A stretch of DNA of 64,000 nucleotides, from NCBI RefSeq assembly GCF_049056525.1, contig NZ_JBHUPT010000062.1:26654-90653 (forward strand), in the 5' to 3' direction. A model generated the notes under the pieces. It saw only the letters and a program-made list of their open reading frames with translations, searched no databases and was not told the origin of the DNA. Shown here piece by piece: positions 8,136 to 16,587 of this stretch; the stretch's first letter is position 1; each line of letters starts with the position of its first letter. The DNA is from Leisingera coralii (GTDB lineage Bacteria > Pseudomonadota > Alphaproteobacteria > Rhodobacterales > Rhodobacteraceae). A program made the position numbers and the translations under genes.

Positions 8136-9716
8136 TCAGTTGATCTTCGCGTACCAAAGCCGGGGTTTGTTGTCGGCGGTGATCGGCAGATCGACGCCAT
8201 CGCGCACCGCCCAGGCCAGTGGCTGCTGGTGCAGCGGGATGATCGCCACGTCATCGCGGGCAATCCTCAGCGCCTCGCTCATCATAGCGGTGCGCTTTGC
8301 AGGGTCGAGCTCGACCGCCACCTTGGAGGTCAGGGCGTCGATTTCCGGGTTGGAATAGCGGCCCGGGTTCCAGGCGCCCATCCGGTCGCTCGGCGTGTGC
8401 AGCAGCGATGACAGCACGCTGTAGCTGTCAAGCATCGGCAGCGTCGCCCAGCCCATCATGTAGATGTCCGACGACCCTGCCAGCAGCTTCTCGAAGTGCT
8501 TGGACTTGGTCTGTGCCGTCAATTTGGCCTTGACGCCGATCCGCGACCACATGGCGGTGATCGCCTGGCAGATTTCCTCGTCATTGACATAGCGGTCATT
8601 GGGGCAATCCAGGCCGACCTCGAAGCCGTCGCCGTACCCGGCCTCCGCAAGCAATGCCTTTGCCGCGGACAGGTCAGCCGGCTTCAGGACGTCCAGCGCC
8701 TCGTCGTAGCCCGGCACCGGCGGCGCCACCAGCAGCGCTGCGTTGCGGGACATGTCGCGCATGATCTTCTTGCGGATCAGTTCCATGTCGATCGCGCGCC
8801 ACAGGGCTTCGCGCACGCGGTGGTCCTGCAGCGGGTTGCTGTCCGTCAGGTTGGAATTGTGCAGTTTGTCCTTCTGGTTCATGCCCAGCATGATGGTGCG
8901 CAGCGCAGGGGCAATGATGACGGAAGCGCCATCAGAGCGGTCGATGCGCTCGATATCCTGCAGCGGCGCGGGCGTGATGAAGTCCAGTTCCCCCGACAGC
9001 AGCGCGGCAATGCGCGTCGCGTCAGAGCTGATCGGGCTGAATTCGATGCGGGTCAGGTTGTGCTGAGGCTCATCCCACCAGCCCTCATGAACGGTCAGAA
9101 CGGTGCGGGCATCGGGCTGGCGGCTTTCCAGCTTGAACGGCCCGGTGCCGTTGGAATTGGCTACGGCAAAGTTTTCCCGGCCGCTGCGCATGTCAGCCGG
9201 CATCAGGGCGTCATGCTCCGCCATCCACTCCTGATCCAGGATGAGCATGTTGGTCAGGTAATTCAGAACAATGGGGTCGGGCCCCGCCAGCACCACGTCC
9301 ACGGTATAGTCGTCAACCTTCTCGACGGCTTCCATGCCGGGGATGTTGCTTTTTACAGGCGAGCTGTCATGCGCCGCGCGTTCCAGCGAAGCGACGACGT
9401 CATCAGCCGTGAAGGCATTGCCGTTATGGAAAGTCACCCCTTCACGCAACGTGAAACGGATACGGGTTGGCTCGATGAACTCCCAGGACGTTGCAAGCGC
9501 CGGCTCGACCTCGAGATCCTGATTGTAGCGCACCAGGCCCTCGTAGACGTGGTTGAGGAAGCCGATCGTGTTGCTTTCGGTCATCGAGTGCGGATCCATC
9601 GCCGCGATATCGGTCGAGTCCGCCATCCGCAGCGTATTGGCGCCCGCGGCCCCGGCCAGGCCAGCCGCCAATGCGCCAGCAGCGAGTCCAGCTTTGAGTC
9701 GGGATGTGAAGGTCAT
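8136..9716 (-). CDS. ABC transporter substrate-binding protein, family 5 (DppA/OppA type)
   Basis: A 526-residue periplasmic binding protein with a clear Sec signal peptide (KAGLAAGALAAGLAGAAGA, about residues 8-26). The family 5 signature is seen in DDVVASLERA, the N-terminal DSTDIAAMDPHSMTES and the C-terminal PLHQQPLAWAVRDGVD. The ATG at 9716 is chosen over the more distal start at 9770 because GGAG lies six bases upstream and the signal peptide begins there. It is the first gene of the minus-strand catabolic operon and faces the divergent GntR gene across a 190 bp region with three GTATAC boxes. It captures the substrate for the DppBCDF-type import machinery. Ligand unknown. Confidence 0.93.
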   Translation of the reverse strand: MTFTSRLKAGLAAGALAAGLAGAAGANTLRMADSTDIAAMDPHSMTESNTIGFLNHVYEGLVRYNQDLEVEPALATSWEFIEPTRIRFTLREGVTFHNGNAFTADDVVASLERAAHDSSPVKSNIPGMEAVEKVDDYTVDVVLAGPDPIVLNYLTNMLILDQEWMAEHDALMPADMRSGRENFAVANSNGTGPFKLESRQPDARTVLTVHEGWWDEPQHNLTRIEFSPISSDATRIAALLSGELDFITPAPLQDIERIDRSDGASVIIAPALRTIMLGMNQKDKLHNSNLTDSNPLQDHRVREALWRAIDMELIRKKIMRDMSRNAALLVAPPVPGYDEALDVLKPADLSAAKALLAEAGYGDGFEVGLDCPNDRYVNDEEICQAITAMWSRIGVKAKLTAQTKSKHFEKLLAGSSDIYMMGWATLPMLDSYSVLSSLLHTPSDRMGAWNPGRYSNPEIDALTSKVAVELDPAKRTAMMSEALRIARDDVAIIPLHQQPLAWAVRDGVDLPITADNKPRLWYAKIN

Positions 9717-9775
9717 TTCTATCTCCGTGTTGTGGATGGGAATGCCTGCTTCTTCCGGCAGTGCTAACAATCATC

Positions 9776-9830
9776 GTATACAATGTTCGTATACGTTCAA
9801 CCTTTTTATTTTCGGACAAAAAAGGTATAC
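9776..9830. promoter_or_regulatory. Three GTATAC boxes, candidate GntR/FCD operator
   Basis: GTATAC occurs at 9776-9781, 9789-9794 and 9825-9830, inside the divergent intergenic region between the binding-protein gene and the GntR gene. The first two are 13 bp apart and the third is 36 bp further on. FCD-type GntR proteins often bind short palindromes with a central GTATAC or similar core, for example TNGTNNNACNA. The boxes sit where they could control both directions. This is a prediction from position and pattern. Confidence 0.6.
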
Positions 9831-9906
9831 GTTTTCAATGGCTGATGCGATAACTGGGCAGATACCCGTGTCCCGGTGCACGGCTCCCGCTTAGAAAGGA
9901 CAGGCC

Positions 9907-10635
9907 ATGAAAGCTCGAATCGGGACGGAAACGGACAGTGGCGGCGCCGATTCGGGCAGCCCCACCCGCGTTGACAGCAACCTGATCTACTCGCGCATCT
10001 TCGACGCCATCGTCGATCACAAGCTGATACCGGGGACACATCTGAAGGAAGATGAGCTCTGCGACCTGTTCGGCGTTGGCCGGACCCGTGTGCGCTCGGC
10101 GCTGTCACGGCTCGCCGCGGACCATGTCATCGAGCTGGTTGCAAACCGCGGCGCCTTTGTCGCCCGCCCATCGATCGAGGAAGCCCGCGAAGTCTTCCGC
10201 GCCCGGCGTGTCATCGAAGGGCATCTGATCCGCCGCGCTGCCGAACGGCGCGATCCGCCGATGCGGCACGCGCTCACCGAACACTTGCATGGCGAACATG
10301 CAGCCAGAGAAGCGGGAGACACGGCCCAGGTAATCCGCCGCTGCAGCCGCTATCACCAGTTGCTGGCTGATCAGGCAGACAGCCCTATCATGGCCGGTTT
10401 CGTCCGCGAACTGATTGCCCGCTCATCGCTGATTGTGGCGATCTACGAAAAATCGAAGCCGGACAACTGCGAAATTGATGAGCACCGCCTGCTGTCTGAC
10501 TACGTCCTGGGCGGCCACGCCGATGAGGCCGCCGAGCTGATGGAACGGCATTTGCAGGGAATTGAAGACCGCTTGGACCTGAACCGCAAGGGCGAACCCG
10601 AAAGCGATCTGCGCCAAAGCCTCGGGTTTGGCTGA
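9907..10635 (+). CDS. GntR family transcriptional regulator, FCD (FadR-like) subfamily
   Basis: A 242-residue regulator. Residues about 24-92 form the winged helix: SNLIYSRIFDAIVDHKLIPG, then LKEDELCDLFGVGRTRVRSALSRL (the recognition helix region) and ANRGAFVARPS (the wing). The rest is the all-helical FCD ligand domain with conserved RxxxE (RARRVIEGHLIRRAAE) and histidines (HLHGEH, RYHQLL, HRLL) that in FCD proteins commonly bind a metal and a carboxylate ligand. It is divergent from the importer/amidohydrolase operon and most likely represses or activates it in response to the substrate or a breakdown product. An AGAAAGGA ribosome binding site precedes the ATG. Confidence 0.92.
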   Translation: MKARIGTETDSGGADSGSPTRVDSNLIYSRIFDAIVDHKLIPGTHLKEDELCDLFGVGRTRVRSALSRLAADHVIELVANRGAFVARPSIEEAREVFRARRVIEGHLIRRAAERRDPPMRHALTEHLHGEHAAREAGDTAQVIRRCSRYHQLLADQADSPIMAGFVRELIARSSLIVAIYEKSKPDNCEIDEHRLLSDYVLGGHADEAAELMERHLQGIEDRLDLNRKGEPESDLRQSLGFG

Positions 10636-10999
10636 GCACCACGACCGGCTAAAAAGCCAACTGCCCGGAAACGCTCGGAAATGCTGGTTGCGGCGCTATC
10701 AGGGTTGCCCGGCTGCTCCAAAGTGATTTCCGGCAGCCGCCGATCCGGAGGCCGCGCCCTTTGGGAAGCCGGTGCCGGGAAGAGGCTCTTGGGGCACTGG
10801 CTGCCGGACCATTGCCACGTTCTGCCAGGCATGACGAAAACCGCGCCATGGAAGCGGAACGGCGGTTTCAGCTGTTCCCAAAGCCCCGGGCGCCGTTCCG
10901 GCCCGGCTCCGGAGATGCAGTTTTCAAAGCGCCCTGAGCAGACTACCGGCTTCACACACCGCTTTCGGCGCTCTGGATGCCGGAGCTGTCCGGCAGCAC
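10636..10999. other. Gene-free stretch between the GntR gene and ttcA
   Basis: These 364 bases separate two convergent genes. Only short shadow frames without family features are present. No convincing terminator, RNA gene or protein remnant could be recognised. Confidence 0.5.
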
Positions 11000-11881
11000 T
11001 CACAAAGAAGGGATGGCAGCCTCATCGAGAGAGAGCTGATCACTTTTTTCCAAAGTGAGCCCTGCAAAGTCCCAGAGCTTCGGATCAAGCAGATGCGAGG
11101 GGCGCGCGTTCATCAACGCCCGGAACATAACTTGCCGGCGGCCGGGGCTGTTCTTCTCCCAGCCGTCAAGAATTTGCTTCACCTGCTGGCGCTGAAGCCC
11201 GTCTTGGCTGCCACACAGGTCACAGGGAATGATCGGATAGTTCATTGCCTGAGCAAACCGTTCGCAATCCTGTTCGGCAACATGAGCGAGCGGACGGTAC
11301 ACGAAGAGATCGCCTTCCTCATTCACCAGCTTCGGCGGCATGGTCGCAAGCCGCCCCCCGTGAAAGAGGTTCATCAGAAAAGTTTCCAGTATGTCATCGC
11401 GGTGATGGCCAAGCACAACCGCTGTGCAGCCCTCTTCCCGCGCGATGCGATAGAGATTGCCGCGGCGCAAACGGGAACACAGGGAGCAGTAGGTGCGTCC
11501 TTGCGGGACTTTGTCCATGACGACGGAATAGGTATCCTGATACTCGATACGGTGCGGCACACCCATTTTCTCGAGAAACTCCGGCAGAACCGTTGCCGGA
11601 AAGCCAGGCTGCCCTTGGTCGAGGTTGCAGGCCAGCAGCTCCACCGGAAGCAAGCCGCGCCACTGCAGCTCGTGCAGAACGGCCAGCAGTGTGTAGCTGT
11701 CTTTGCCGCCGGAAAGGCAGACCAGCCATTTTGCGCCCCGTTCGATCATGCCGTATTGCTCAACCGCCTCGCGCGTCTGGCGCACGATGCGCTTGCGCAG
11801 CTTGCGGAATTCCGTGGAGCCGGGCGCTCCGGCAAAGAGCGGGTGGATGTCGTCAAGGTCAACTGTCATGGGAGAGGGCAT
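11000..11881 (-). CDS. ttcA: tRNA 2-thiocytidine(32) synthetase TtcA
   Basis: A 293-residue protein with the PP-loop SGGKDS (residues 57-62) of the ATP pyrophosphatase family, a CxxC pair (C132, C135 in YCSLCSRL) and a further PCDLCGSQDG cysteine segment near 220. These are the expected adenylation and iron-sulfur cluster elements of TtcA, which thiolates C32 in certain tRNAs in the cytoplasm. The start is uncertain: the frame is open to 11929 and Met codons at 11881 and 11869 are both possible; neither has a strong ribosome binding site. I chose 11881. A fragment resembling its C-terminus occurs on the other strand at 12075-12287. Confidence 0.92.
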   Translation of the reverse strand: MPSPMTVDLDDIHPLFAGAPGSTEFRKLRKRIVRQTREAVEQYGMIERGAKWLVCLSGGKDSYTLLAVLHELQWRGLLPVELLACNLDQGQPGFPATVLPEFLEKMGVPHRIEYQDTYSVVMDKVPQGRTYCSLCSRLRRGNLYRIAREEGCTAVVLGHHRDDILETFLMNLFHGGRLATMPPKLVNEEGDLFVYRPLAHVAEQDCERFAQAMNYPIIPCDLCGSQDGLQRQQVKQILDGWEKNSPGRRQVMFRALMNARPSHLLDPKLWDFAGLTLEKSDQLSLDEAAIPSL

Positions 11882-12074
11882 AGAGCATATCCCGCCAGGC
11901 GAAAAGAGGTCAGGATTGCCAATCGGCAACGAACTTCAGCCTGTCCCAATCTCAGTATTTGACCCGTCAAGACTTCCTGGCGAGCCCCTAAATCGTTCAG
12001 CGGGAAGGCCATTGGCCTGTTGATCTGCGCTGCTCCCCCGCCCTTGGACCGCCGGACGCTGGATTTTCCGGCCC

Positions 12075-12287
12075 AGCCACGATGACGGGCTGCAGCGCCA
12101 GCAGGTGAAACAGGTCCTGAACCAGCGGGAATCAAACCCGCCCGGCCGGCGCCAGATGATGTTCCGGGCGCTGATGAATGCGCGCCCGCCGCATATTCTG
12201 GCCCCGAAACTGTCTGATTTCACCGGTCTCGGGCCGAAGAATCCGGAAGCTGAGCCGGAAAATTCCGGAAATCACAAGCTGCGTTAA
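12075..12287 (+). pseudogene. C-terminal fragment of a second ttcA-like gene
   Basis: Translating the plus strand from about 12075 to the TAA at 12287 gives DDGLQRQQVKQVL, then PPGRRQMMFRALMNARP and PKLSDFTGL. These match residues about 226-275 of the neighbouring TtcA (QDGLQRQQVKQIL, SPGRRQVMFRALMNARP, PKLWDFAGL). DNA upstream of 12075 does not continue the family, and no PP-loop or cysteine motif precedes it. It lies inverted and some 200 bp from the start of the intact gene, and differs at many third positions, so it is not a fresh duplication. It is most simply a remnant of a diverged paralogue. Translation of the last 70 codons as a small protein cannot be excluded, since a GTG is available at 12105. 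Confidence 0.75.
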
Positions 12288-12353
12288 CTCCCGGGTTAGA
12301 TCAGCGCCCTAGTCTCATGCCGGAACGACTGACTGCAGACGAAGGGTCTGAGA

Positions 12354-13898
12354 ATGACAAACACGGGTTCAGGCCTCCTGGCACGGCTACGGCAAAACCT
12401 TGCCCCCGCTCTTTTCGGGCCGCCCGTGCTCGCTTTCCTGCCTGCGCTGACGCTGGCCACCTACTGGCTCGGCGGCGAGCCGGCGCTGCTGTCGGTGGCG
12501 CTTGGCCTGCCGGTGCTGATCGCCGCCGCTGGCGGTTTCAGCAAGCTGGGCGGCCGGGGCCAGCCGCGCGACAGCATCACCGGCATGCTGCTGCGCAACG
12601 GGTTCGAGCAGGAGACGGCCCGGATCTACGAGGATTGCGCCGTGTCCGATCTGCGCTCCGCCGTCTTCATCGTGGAACTCGACGACTACAAGGAGCTTGC
12701 GGACCGGCACGGCCAGGAAGCCGGCGACCGGATCATGCAGCATTGCGGCGCGCAGATCGCCTCGGCCCTGCGCCAGAACGATACCGTGGCCCGGATCGGC
12801 GACAGCCGTTTTGCCGTGTGCCTGGCCCCAACCCTGCAGCTGGACCTGGAACTGTGCATTCAGCTGGCGGGCCGGATGCAATCCGCCACGGAAGAGCCGG
12901 TGCCGCTGGACGGCACCACGGTCTACATGACCGCCTCCATCGGCTTCTGCCAGCGCAACCGGGCACCGGGAAAAACCAGCGCCGAGTGGACCGCTGCCGC
13001 CACCGCCGCCCTGGCCGAGGCGCAAAGCAACGGCCCCGGCGGGGTCCGCGCCTATTCGGCGGACATGGCAGGCCGCGGCAAGTCCCGCTCCAGCCTGCGC
13101 GAGGAAGCCGCAAGGGCACTGGAGACCGGCCAGATCCAAGCCTGGTTCCAGCCGCAGATCTGCACCGACACCGGCCGCGTTTCGGGATTCGAGGCGCTGG
13201 CACGCTGGTCGCATCCGGTGCAGGGGCTGATCCCGCCCTCCGCCTTCCTGCCCGCGCTGGAGGAGGCCGGGCTGATGGACCGGCTCAGCCAGCTGATGCT
13301 TTACAACGCCCTGGTGGCGGTCAAGGCCTGGGACGCGGCCGGCGTGCTTGTGCCCAGCGTCGGGGTGAATTTCGCCACTCAGGAGCTGCGCAACCCCGGG
13401 CTGGCCGGGCGCGTCAAATGCGAGCTGGAGCGGTTTGAGCTGCCCGCCGAGCGGCTCTGTGTCGAGATCCTGGAAACCGTGATGACCGATCAGCCCGACG
13501 ATGTGGTGACCCGCAACATCTTCGCCCTCAGCGAACTGGGCTGCCACATCGACCTCGATGACTTCGGCACCGGCCATGCCTCCATCGCCGCGGTGCGCCG
13601 TTTCAATATCTCCCGCATCAAGATCGACCGCTCCTTTGTGATGAAGGCGGATCAGGACCCGGAACAGCAGAAACTGATCTCGGCGATCCTCACCATGGCG
13701 GAGCGGCTGGATCTGGACACCCTGGCCGAAGGGGTGGAAACCGCGGGCGAGCACGCGCTGCTGGCGCAGCTGGGCTGCGGCCATGTGCAGGGCTTCGGCA
13801 TCGGCCGCCCGATGCCGTTCGACCAGACGCTGGACTGGATTACCGCCCATGAGGCCAAGCTGCAGGATACCCCCGTCATCGGCCGCCGGACCCCCTGA
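12354..13898 (+). CDS. Cyclic-di-GMP phosphodiesterase-like protein, degenerate GGDEF plus EAL
   Basis: A 514-residue protein with two N-terminal hydrophobic segments (about 21-40 and 45-60), a diguanylate-cyclase-like domain (about 75-235) and an EAL domain (about 245-505). The GGDEF signature is degraded to GDSRF (149-153), so cyclase activity is unlikely. The EAL domain keeps its catalytic set: EAL at 280-282, N339, E371/E374, DDFGTG at 402-407, K424 and E459 in EGVET. The expected role is membrane-associated hydrolysis of cyclic-di-GMP, with the degenerate domain perhaps sensing GTP. It stands alone upstream of yidC, 134 bp away on the same strand. Confidence 0.9.
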   Translation: MTNTGSGLLARLRQNLAPALFGPPVLAFLPALTLATYWLGGEPALLSVALGLPVLIAAAGGFSKLGGRGQPRDSITGMLLRNGFEQETARIYEDCAVSDLRSAVFIVELDDYKELADRHGQEAGDRIMQHCGAQIASALRQNDTVARIGDSRFAVCLAPTLQLDLELCIQLAGRMQSATEEPVPLDGTTVYMTASIGFCQRNRAPGKTSAEWTAAATAALAEAQSNGPGGVRAYSADMAGRGKSRSSLREEAARALETGQIQAWFQPQICTDTGRVSGFEALARWSHPVQGLIPPSAFLPALEEAGLMDRLSQLMLYNALVAVKAWDAAGVLVPSVGVNFATQELRNPGLAGRVKCELERFELPAERLCVEILETVMTDQPDDVVTRNIFALSELGCHIDLDDFGTGHASIAAVRRFNISRIKIDRSFVMKADQDPEQQKLISAILTMAERLDLDTLAEGVETAGEHALLAQLGCGHVQGFGIGRPMPFDQTLDWITAHEAKLQDTPVIGRRTP

Positions 13899-14032
13899 CC
13901 CGCTGCATTCCTTGCAATTTATGCCGCGCCGGGACGCTCTGCCGCCCCGGCGCGGCCTGATTCTGCTTGACCTTTGCGGCCCACCTCTGTTGAACCCCTC
14001 CTGTCCTTCCCTATACGAGGTGGCAGTCCCCA

Positions 14033-15838
14033 ATGGACGATCAGAACAAAAATCTTATTCTCGCAACCGTACTCAGCTTTCTGGTGATCCTCGGGTGGTA
14101 CACGTTCTTCCCGCCCCCGGAGCCCGAGCAGGCACCTGAAACCGCGATCAGCGAAACCGCCCCCGCAGGCGACACCGCGCTGGCCCCCAGCGCCTCGGCA
14201 GAGGCCGTGGCCGGCAGTGCCGCGGAACAGGCCGAAGCGCCCCAGGCCGCGCGTCTGGCCATCGACACGCCGCGGGTGACCGGCAGCATCTCGCTGCAGG
14301 GCGGCCGGATCGACGATCTGTCGCTGAAGGACTACCGCGAGACGCTGGACGAGAATTCCCCGATCGTCAAACTGCTGAAGCCGGTGGGCGAACAGCAGGC
14401 CTATTACGCGCTCTACGGCTGGGCCCCGGGCGCGGGCCTGTCGCTGGATGAGGTGCCGGGCGCCAACACCATCTGGAGCGCCGGGGCAGATGCCACCCTG
14501 ACCCCGGACAGCCCTGTCACCCTGACCTGGGACAACGGCAAGGGCCTGACCTTCAGCCGCACCATCTCGGTCGACGAGGATTACATGTTCTCGGTCACCC
14601 AGTCGGTTGCCAATGCCTCCGGCGGCACCGTGTCGCTGGCGCCCTACGGCACCCTGGCCCGCCACGGCCAGCCCGAGGGCCTGAAGAACTTCTTCATCCT
14701 GCACGAGGGCCTGGTCGGCATGTCCGACGGCGAGCTGGCCGAGATCGACTATGACGACATGGCCGACTTCGAGGCCGATCCGCGCGACGGCTCCAGGGCC
14801 GAGGTCCGCCAGGTCGCTGAGAACGGCTGGATCGGCTTCACCGACCACTACTGGATGTCGACCCTGATCCCCGAGCCGGGCCAGGCCTTCCGCTCGATCG
14901 CGAAATTCGACGAGCGCCGCGAGATCTACCAGACCGACATCGTGCTGCCGACCGTGACCGTCGCCGACGGCCAGTCCTCGGAAGTGACCACCCAGCTGTT
15001 CGCCGGCGCCAAGGAATGGGACGCCATCCGCGGCTACCAGTCGGAAGGCATCGACGGCTTCCTGGACGTGATCGACTGGGGCTGGTTCTTCTTCCTGACC
15101 AAGCCGATGTTCTGGCTGCTGCACAATCTGAACGTCCTGATCGGCAACATGGGCTGGGCGATCATCGGCCTGACCGTGGTGATCAAGGTCCTGGTGTTCC
15201 CGCTGGCCTATAAATCCTACGCTTCGATGGCGAAGATGAAAGAGCTTCAGCCGGAGATGGAGAAGCTCAAGGAGCGCGCCGGCGACGACCGCCAGAAGAT
15301 GCAGAAGGAGATGATGGAGCTTTACAAGCGGGAGAAGGTGAACCCCGCCGCGGGCTGCCTGCCGATCCTGATCCAGATCCCGATCTTCTTCTCGCTCTAC
15401 AAGGTGATCTTCGTCACCCTGGAACTGCGCCACGCACCGTTCTTCGGCCCGTTCCAGGACCTCAGCGCGCCGGACCCGACCTCGATCATGAACCTGTTCG
15501 GCCTGCTGCCCTTTGCGGCCCCGGCCCCGGAAAGCATCCTGGCGCTGGTCTTCATCGGCATCCTGCCGATCCTGCTGGGCGTCTCGATGTGGCTGCAGCA
15601 GAAACTGAACCCGGCGCCCACCGACCCGACCCAGCAGATGATCTTTGCCTGGATGCCCTGGGTGTTCATGTTCATGCTCGGCGGCTTCGCCTCCGGCCTG
15701 GTGGTCTACTGGATCGCCAACAACACGATCACCTTCACCCAGCAGTATCTGATCATGCGCAGCCACGGTTATAAGCCGGACGTGTTCGGCAACATCAAAT
15801 CGAGCTTCAGGAAGAAGCCGAAGGCTGAGAAGGAATGA
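14033..15838 (+). CDS. yidC: Membrane protein insertase YidC
   Basis: A 601-residue inner-membrane insertase. The N-terminal anchor is at residues about 7-24 (NLILATVLSFLVILGWYTFF), followed by a long periplasmic P1 domain rich in beta structure. The C-terminal 60KD_IMP core carries LVFPLAYKSYASMAKMKELQPEM, PAAGCLPILIQIPIFFSLYKV and the last helices. YidC inserts and folds membrane proteins alone or with SecYEG. GAGGTGG lies upstream of the ATG. The stop overlaps the MOSC gene start (ATGA, 15835-15838). The order yidC-MOSC-engB is common in Rhodobacterales; rnpA and rpmH do not sit upstream here. Confidence 0.97.
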   Translation: MDDQNKNLILATVLSFLVILGWYTFFPPPEPEQAPETAISETAPAGDTALAPSASAEAVAGSAAEQAEAPQAARLAIDTPRVTGSISLQGGRIDDLSLKDYRETLDENSPIVKLLKPVGEQQAYYALYGWAPGAGLSLDEVPGANTIWSAGADATLTPDSPVTLTWDNGKGLTFSRTISVDEDYMFSVTQSVANASGGTVSLAPYGTLARHGQPEGLKNFFILHEGLVGMSDGELAEIDYDDMADFEADPRDGSRAEVRQVAENGWIGFTDHYWMSTLIPEPGQAFRSIAKFDERREIYQTDIVLPTVTVADGQSSEVTTQLFAGAKEWDAIRGYQSEGIDGFLDVIDWGWFFFLTKPMFWLLHNLNVLIGNMGWAIIGLTVVIKVLVFPLAYKSYASMAKMKELQPEMEKLKERAGDDRQKMQKEMMELYKREKVNPAAGCLPILIQIPIFFSLYKVIFVTLELRHAPFFGPFQDLSAPDPTSIMNLFGLLPFAAPAPESILALVFIGILPILLGVSMWLQQKLNPAPTDPTQQMIFAWMPWVFMFMLGGFASGLVVYWIANNTITFTQQYLIMRSHGYKPDVFGNIKSSFRKKPKAEKE

Positions 15839-16587
15839 CCTTCGAGGTCACAGATATCTGGCGCCACCCGCTCAAATCGCACGGGCGGGAGGCACTAGAG
15901 GCAGTAACCGTGAGCGCCGGGCAGACCATGCCCGGCGACCGCGTTTGGGCGGTTGCGCATGAGGCGTCCAAGGCGGACGGCTCCGAATGGGCGCCGTGCC
16001 AGAACTTCACCCGCGGCTCCAAGGCCCCGCAGCTGATGGCCATCGGCGCTCGGCTGGACGACGCCAGCGGCCAGCTGACCCTGACACACCCGGACCGGCC
16101 CGATCTGACCTTTGATCCGGAGAACCCGGAGGATCTGCCGCGCTTTCTGGACTGGGAAAAGCCGCTGCTGCCCGCGAACCGGGCCGGCTCCTCCCGCATC
16201 GTCCGGGTGCCGGGCCGCGGCCTGACCGATACCGATTTTCCCTCGATCAGCCTGTGCAACTGGGCCTCCCACCGCGCGGTGGAACAGGCCATCGGCCATG
16301 AACTGTCGCCGCTGCGCTGGCGCGGCAACATCTGGTTCGATCTGGGTGAGGCCTGGGCCGAACACGGCTGGCTGGGCCGCGAGGTGCAGATCGGCGGGGC
16401 TGTGTTTGCCGTCCGCGAGCGCGTGGTGCGCTGCCTGGCAACCACCGCCAACCCGGAAACCGGCGAGCGCGACGCCGACACGCTGAAAACCCTGAAAGAC
16501 AACTGGGGCCATCAGGATTTCTCGGTCTATGCCGAGGTGGTCCGCGGCGGCCCTGTCCGCATCGGTGATGCGGTGAAAGTACTGTGA
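15835..16587 (+). CDS. MOSC domain-containing protein
   Basis: A 250-residue protein with an N-terminal MOSC_N-like beta region (VTDIWRHPLKSHG, PGDRVWAV) and the C-terminal MOSC domain, seen in FAVRERVVRCLATTANPETGERD, which contains the conserved cysteine and the NPxTGxxD motif. MOSC domains handle molybdenum cofactor or transfer sulfur or reducing equivalents, as in YcbX/YiiM-type proteins that detoxify N-hydroxylated compounds. It is translationally coupled to yidC upstream (ATGA) and engB downstream (TGATG). The precise substrate is unknown. Confidence 0.88.
   Translation: MTFEVTDIWRHPLKSHGREALEAVTVSAGQTMPGDRVWAVAHEASKADGSEWAPCQNFTRGSKAPQLMAIGARLDDASGQLTLTHPDRPDLTFDPENPEDLPRFLDWEKPLLPANRAGSSRIVRVPGRGLTDTDFPSISLCNWASHRAVEQAIGHELSPLRWRGNIWFDLGEAWAEHGWLGREVQIGGAVFAVRERVVRCLATTANPETGERDADTLKTLKDNWGHQDFSVYAEVVRGGPVRIGDAVKVL

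Noticed and set aside
10681..11058. A 125-codon plus-strand frame between the GntR gene and ttcA
   Set aside because: Composition is that of random GC-rich sequence and it runs into the ttcA end; no motif.
13919..15766. A 615-codon open frame on the minus strand
   Set aside because: Antisense to yidC throughout, with His/Gln/Gly-rich shadow composition.
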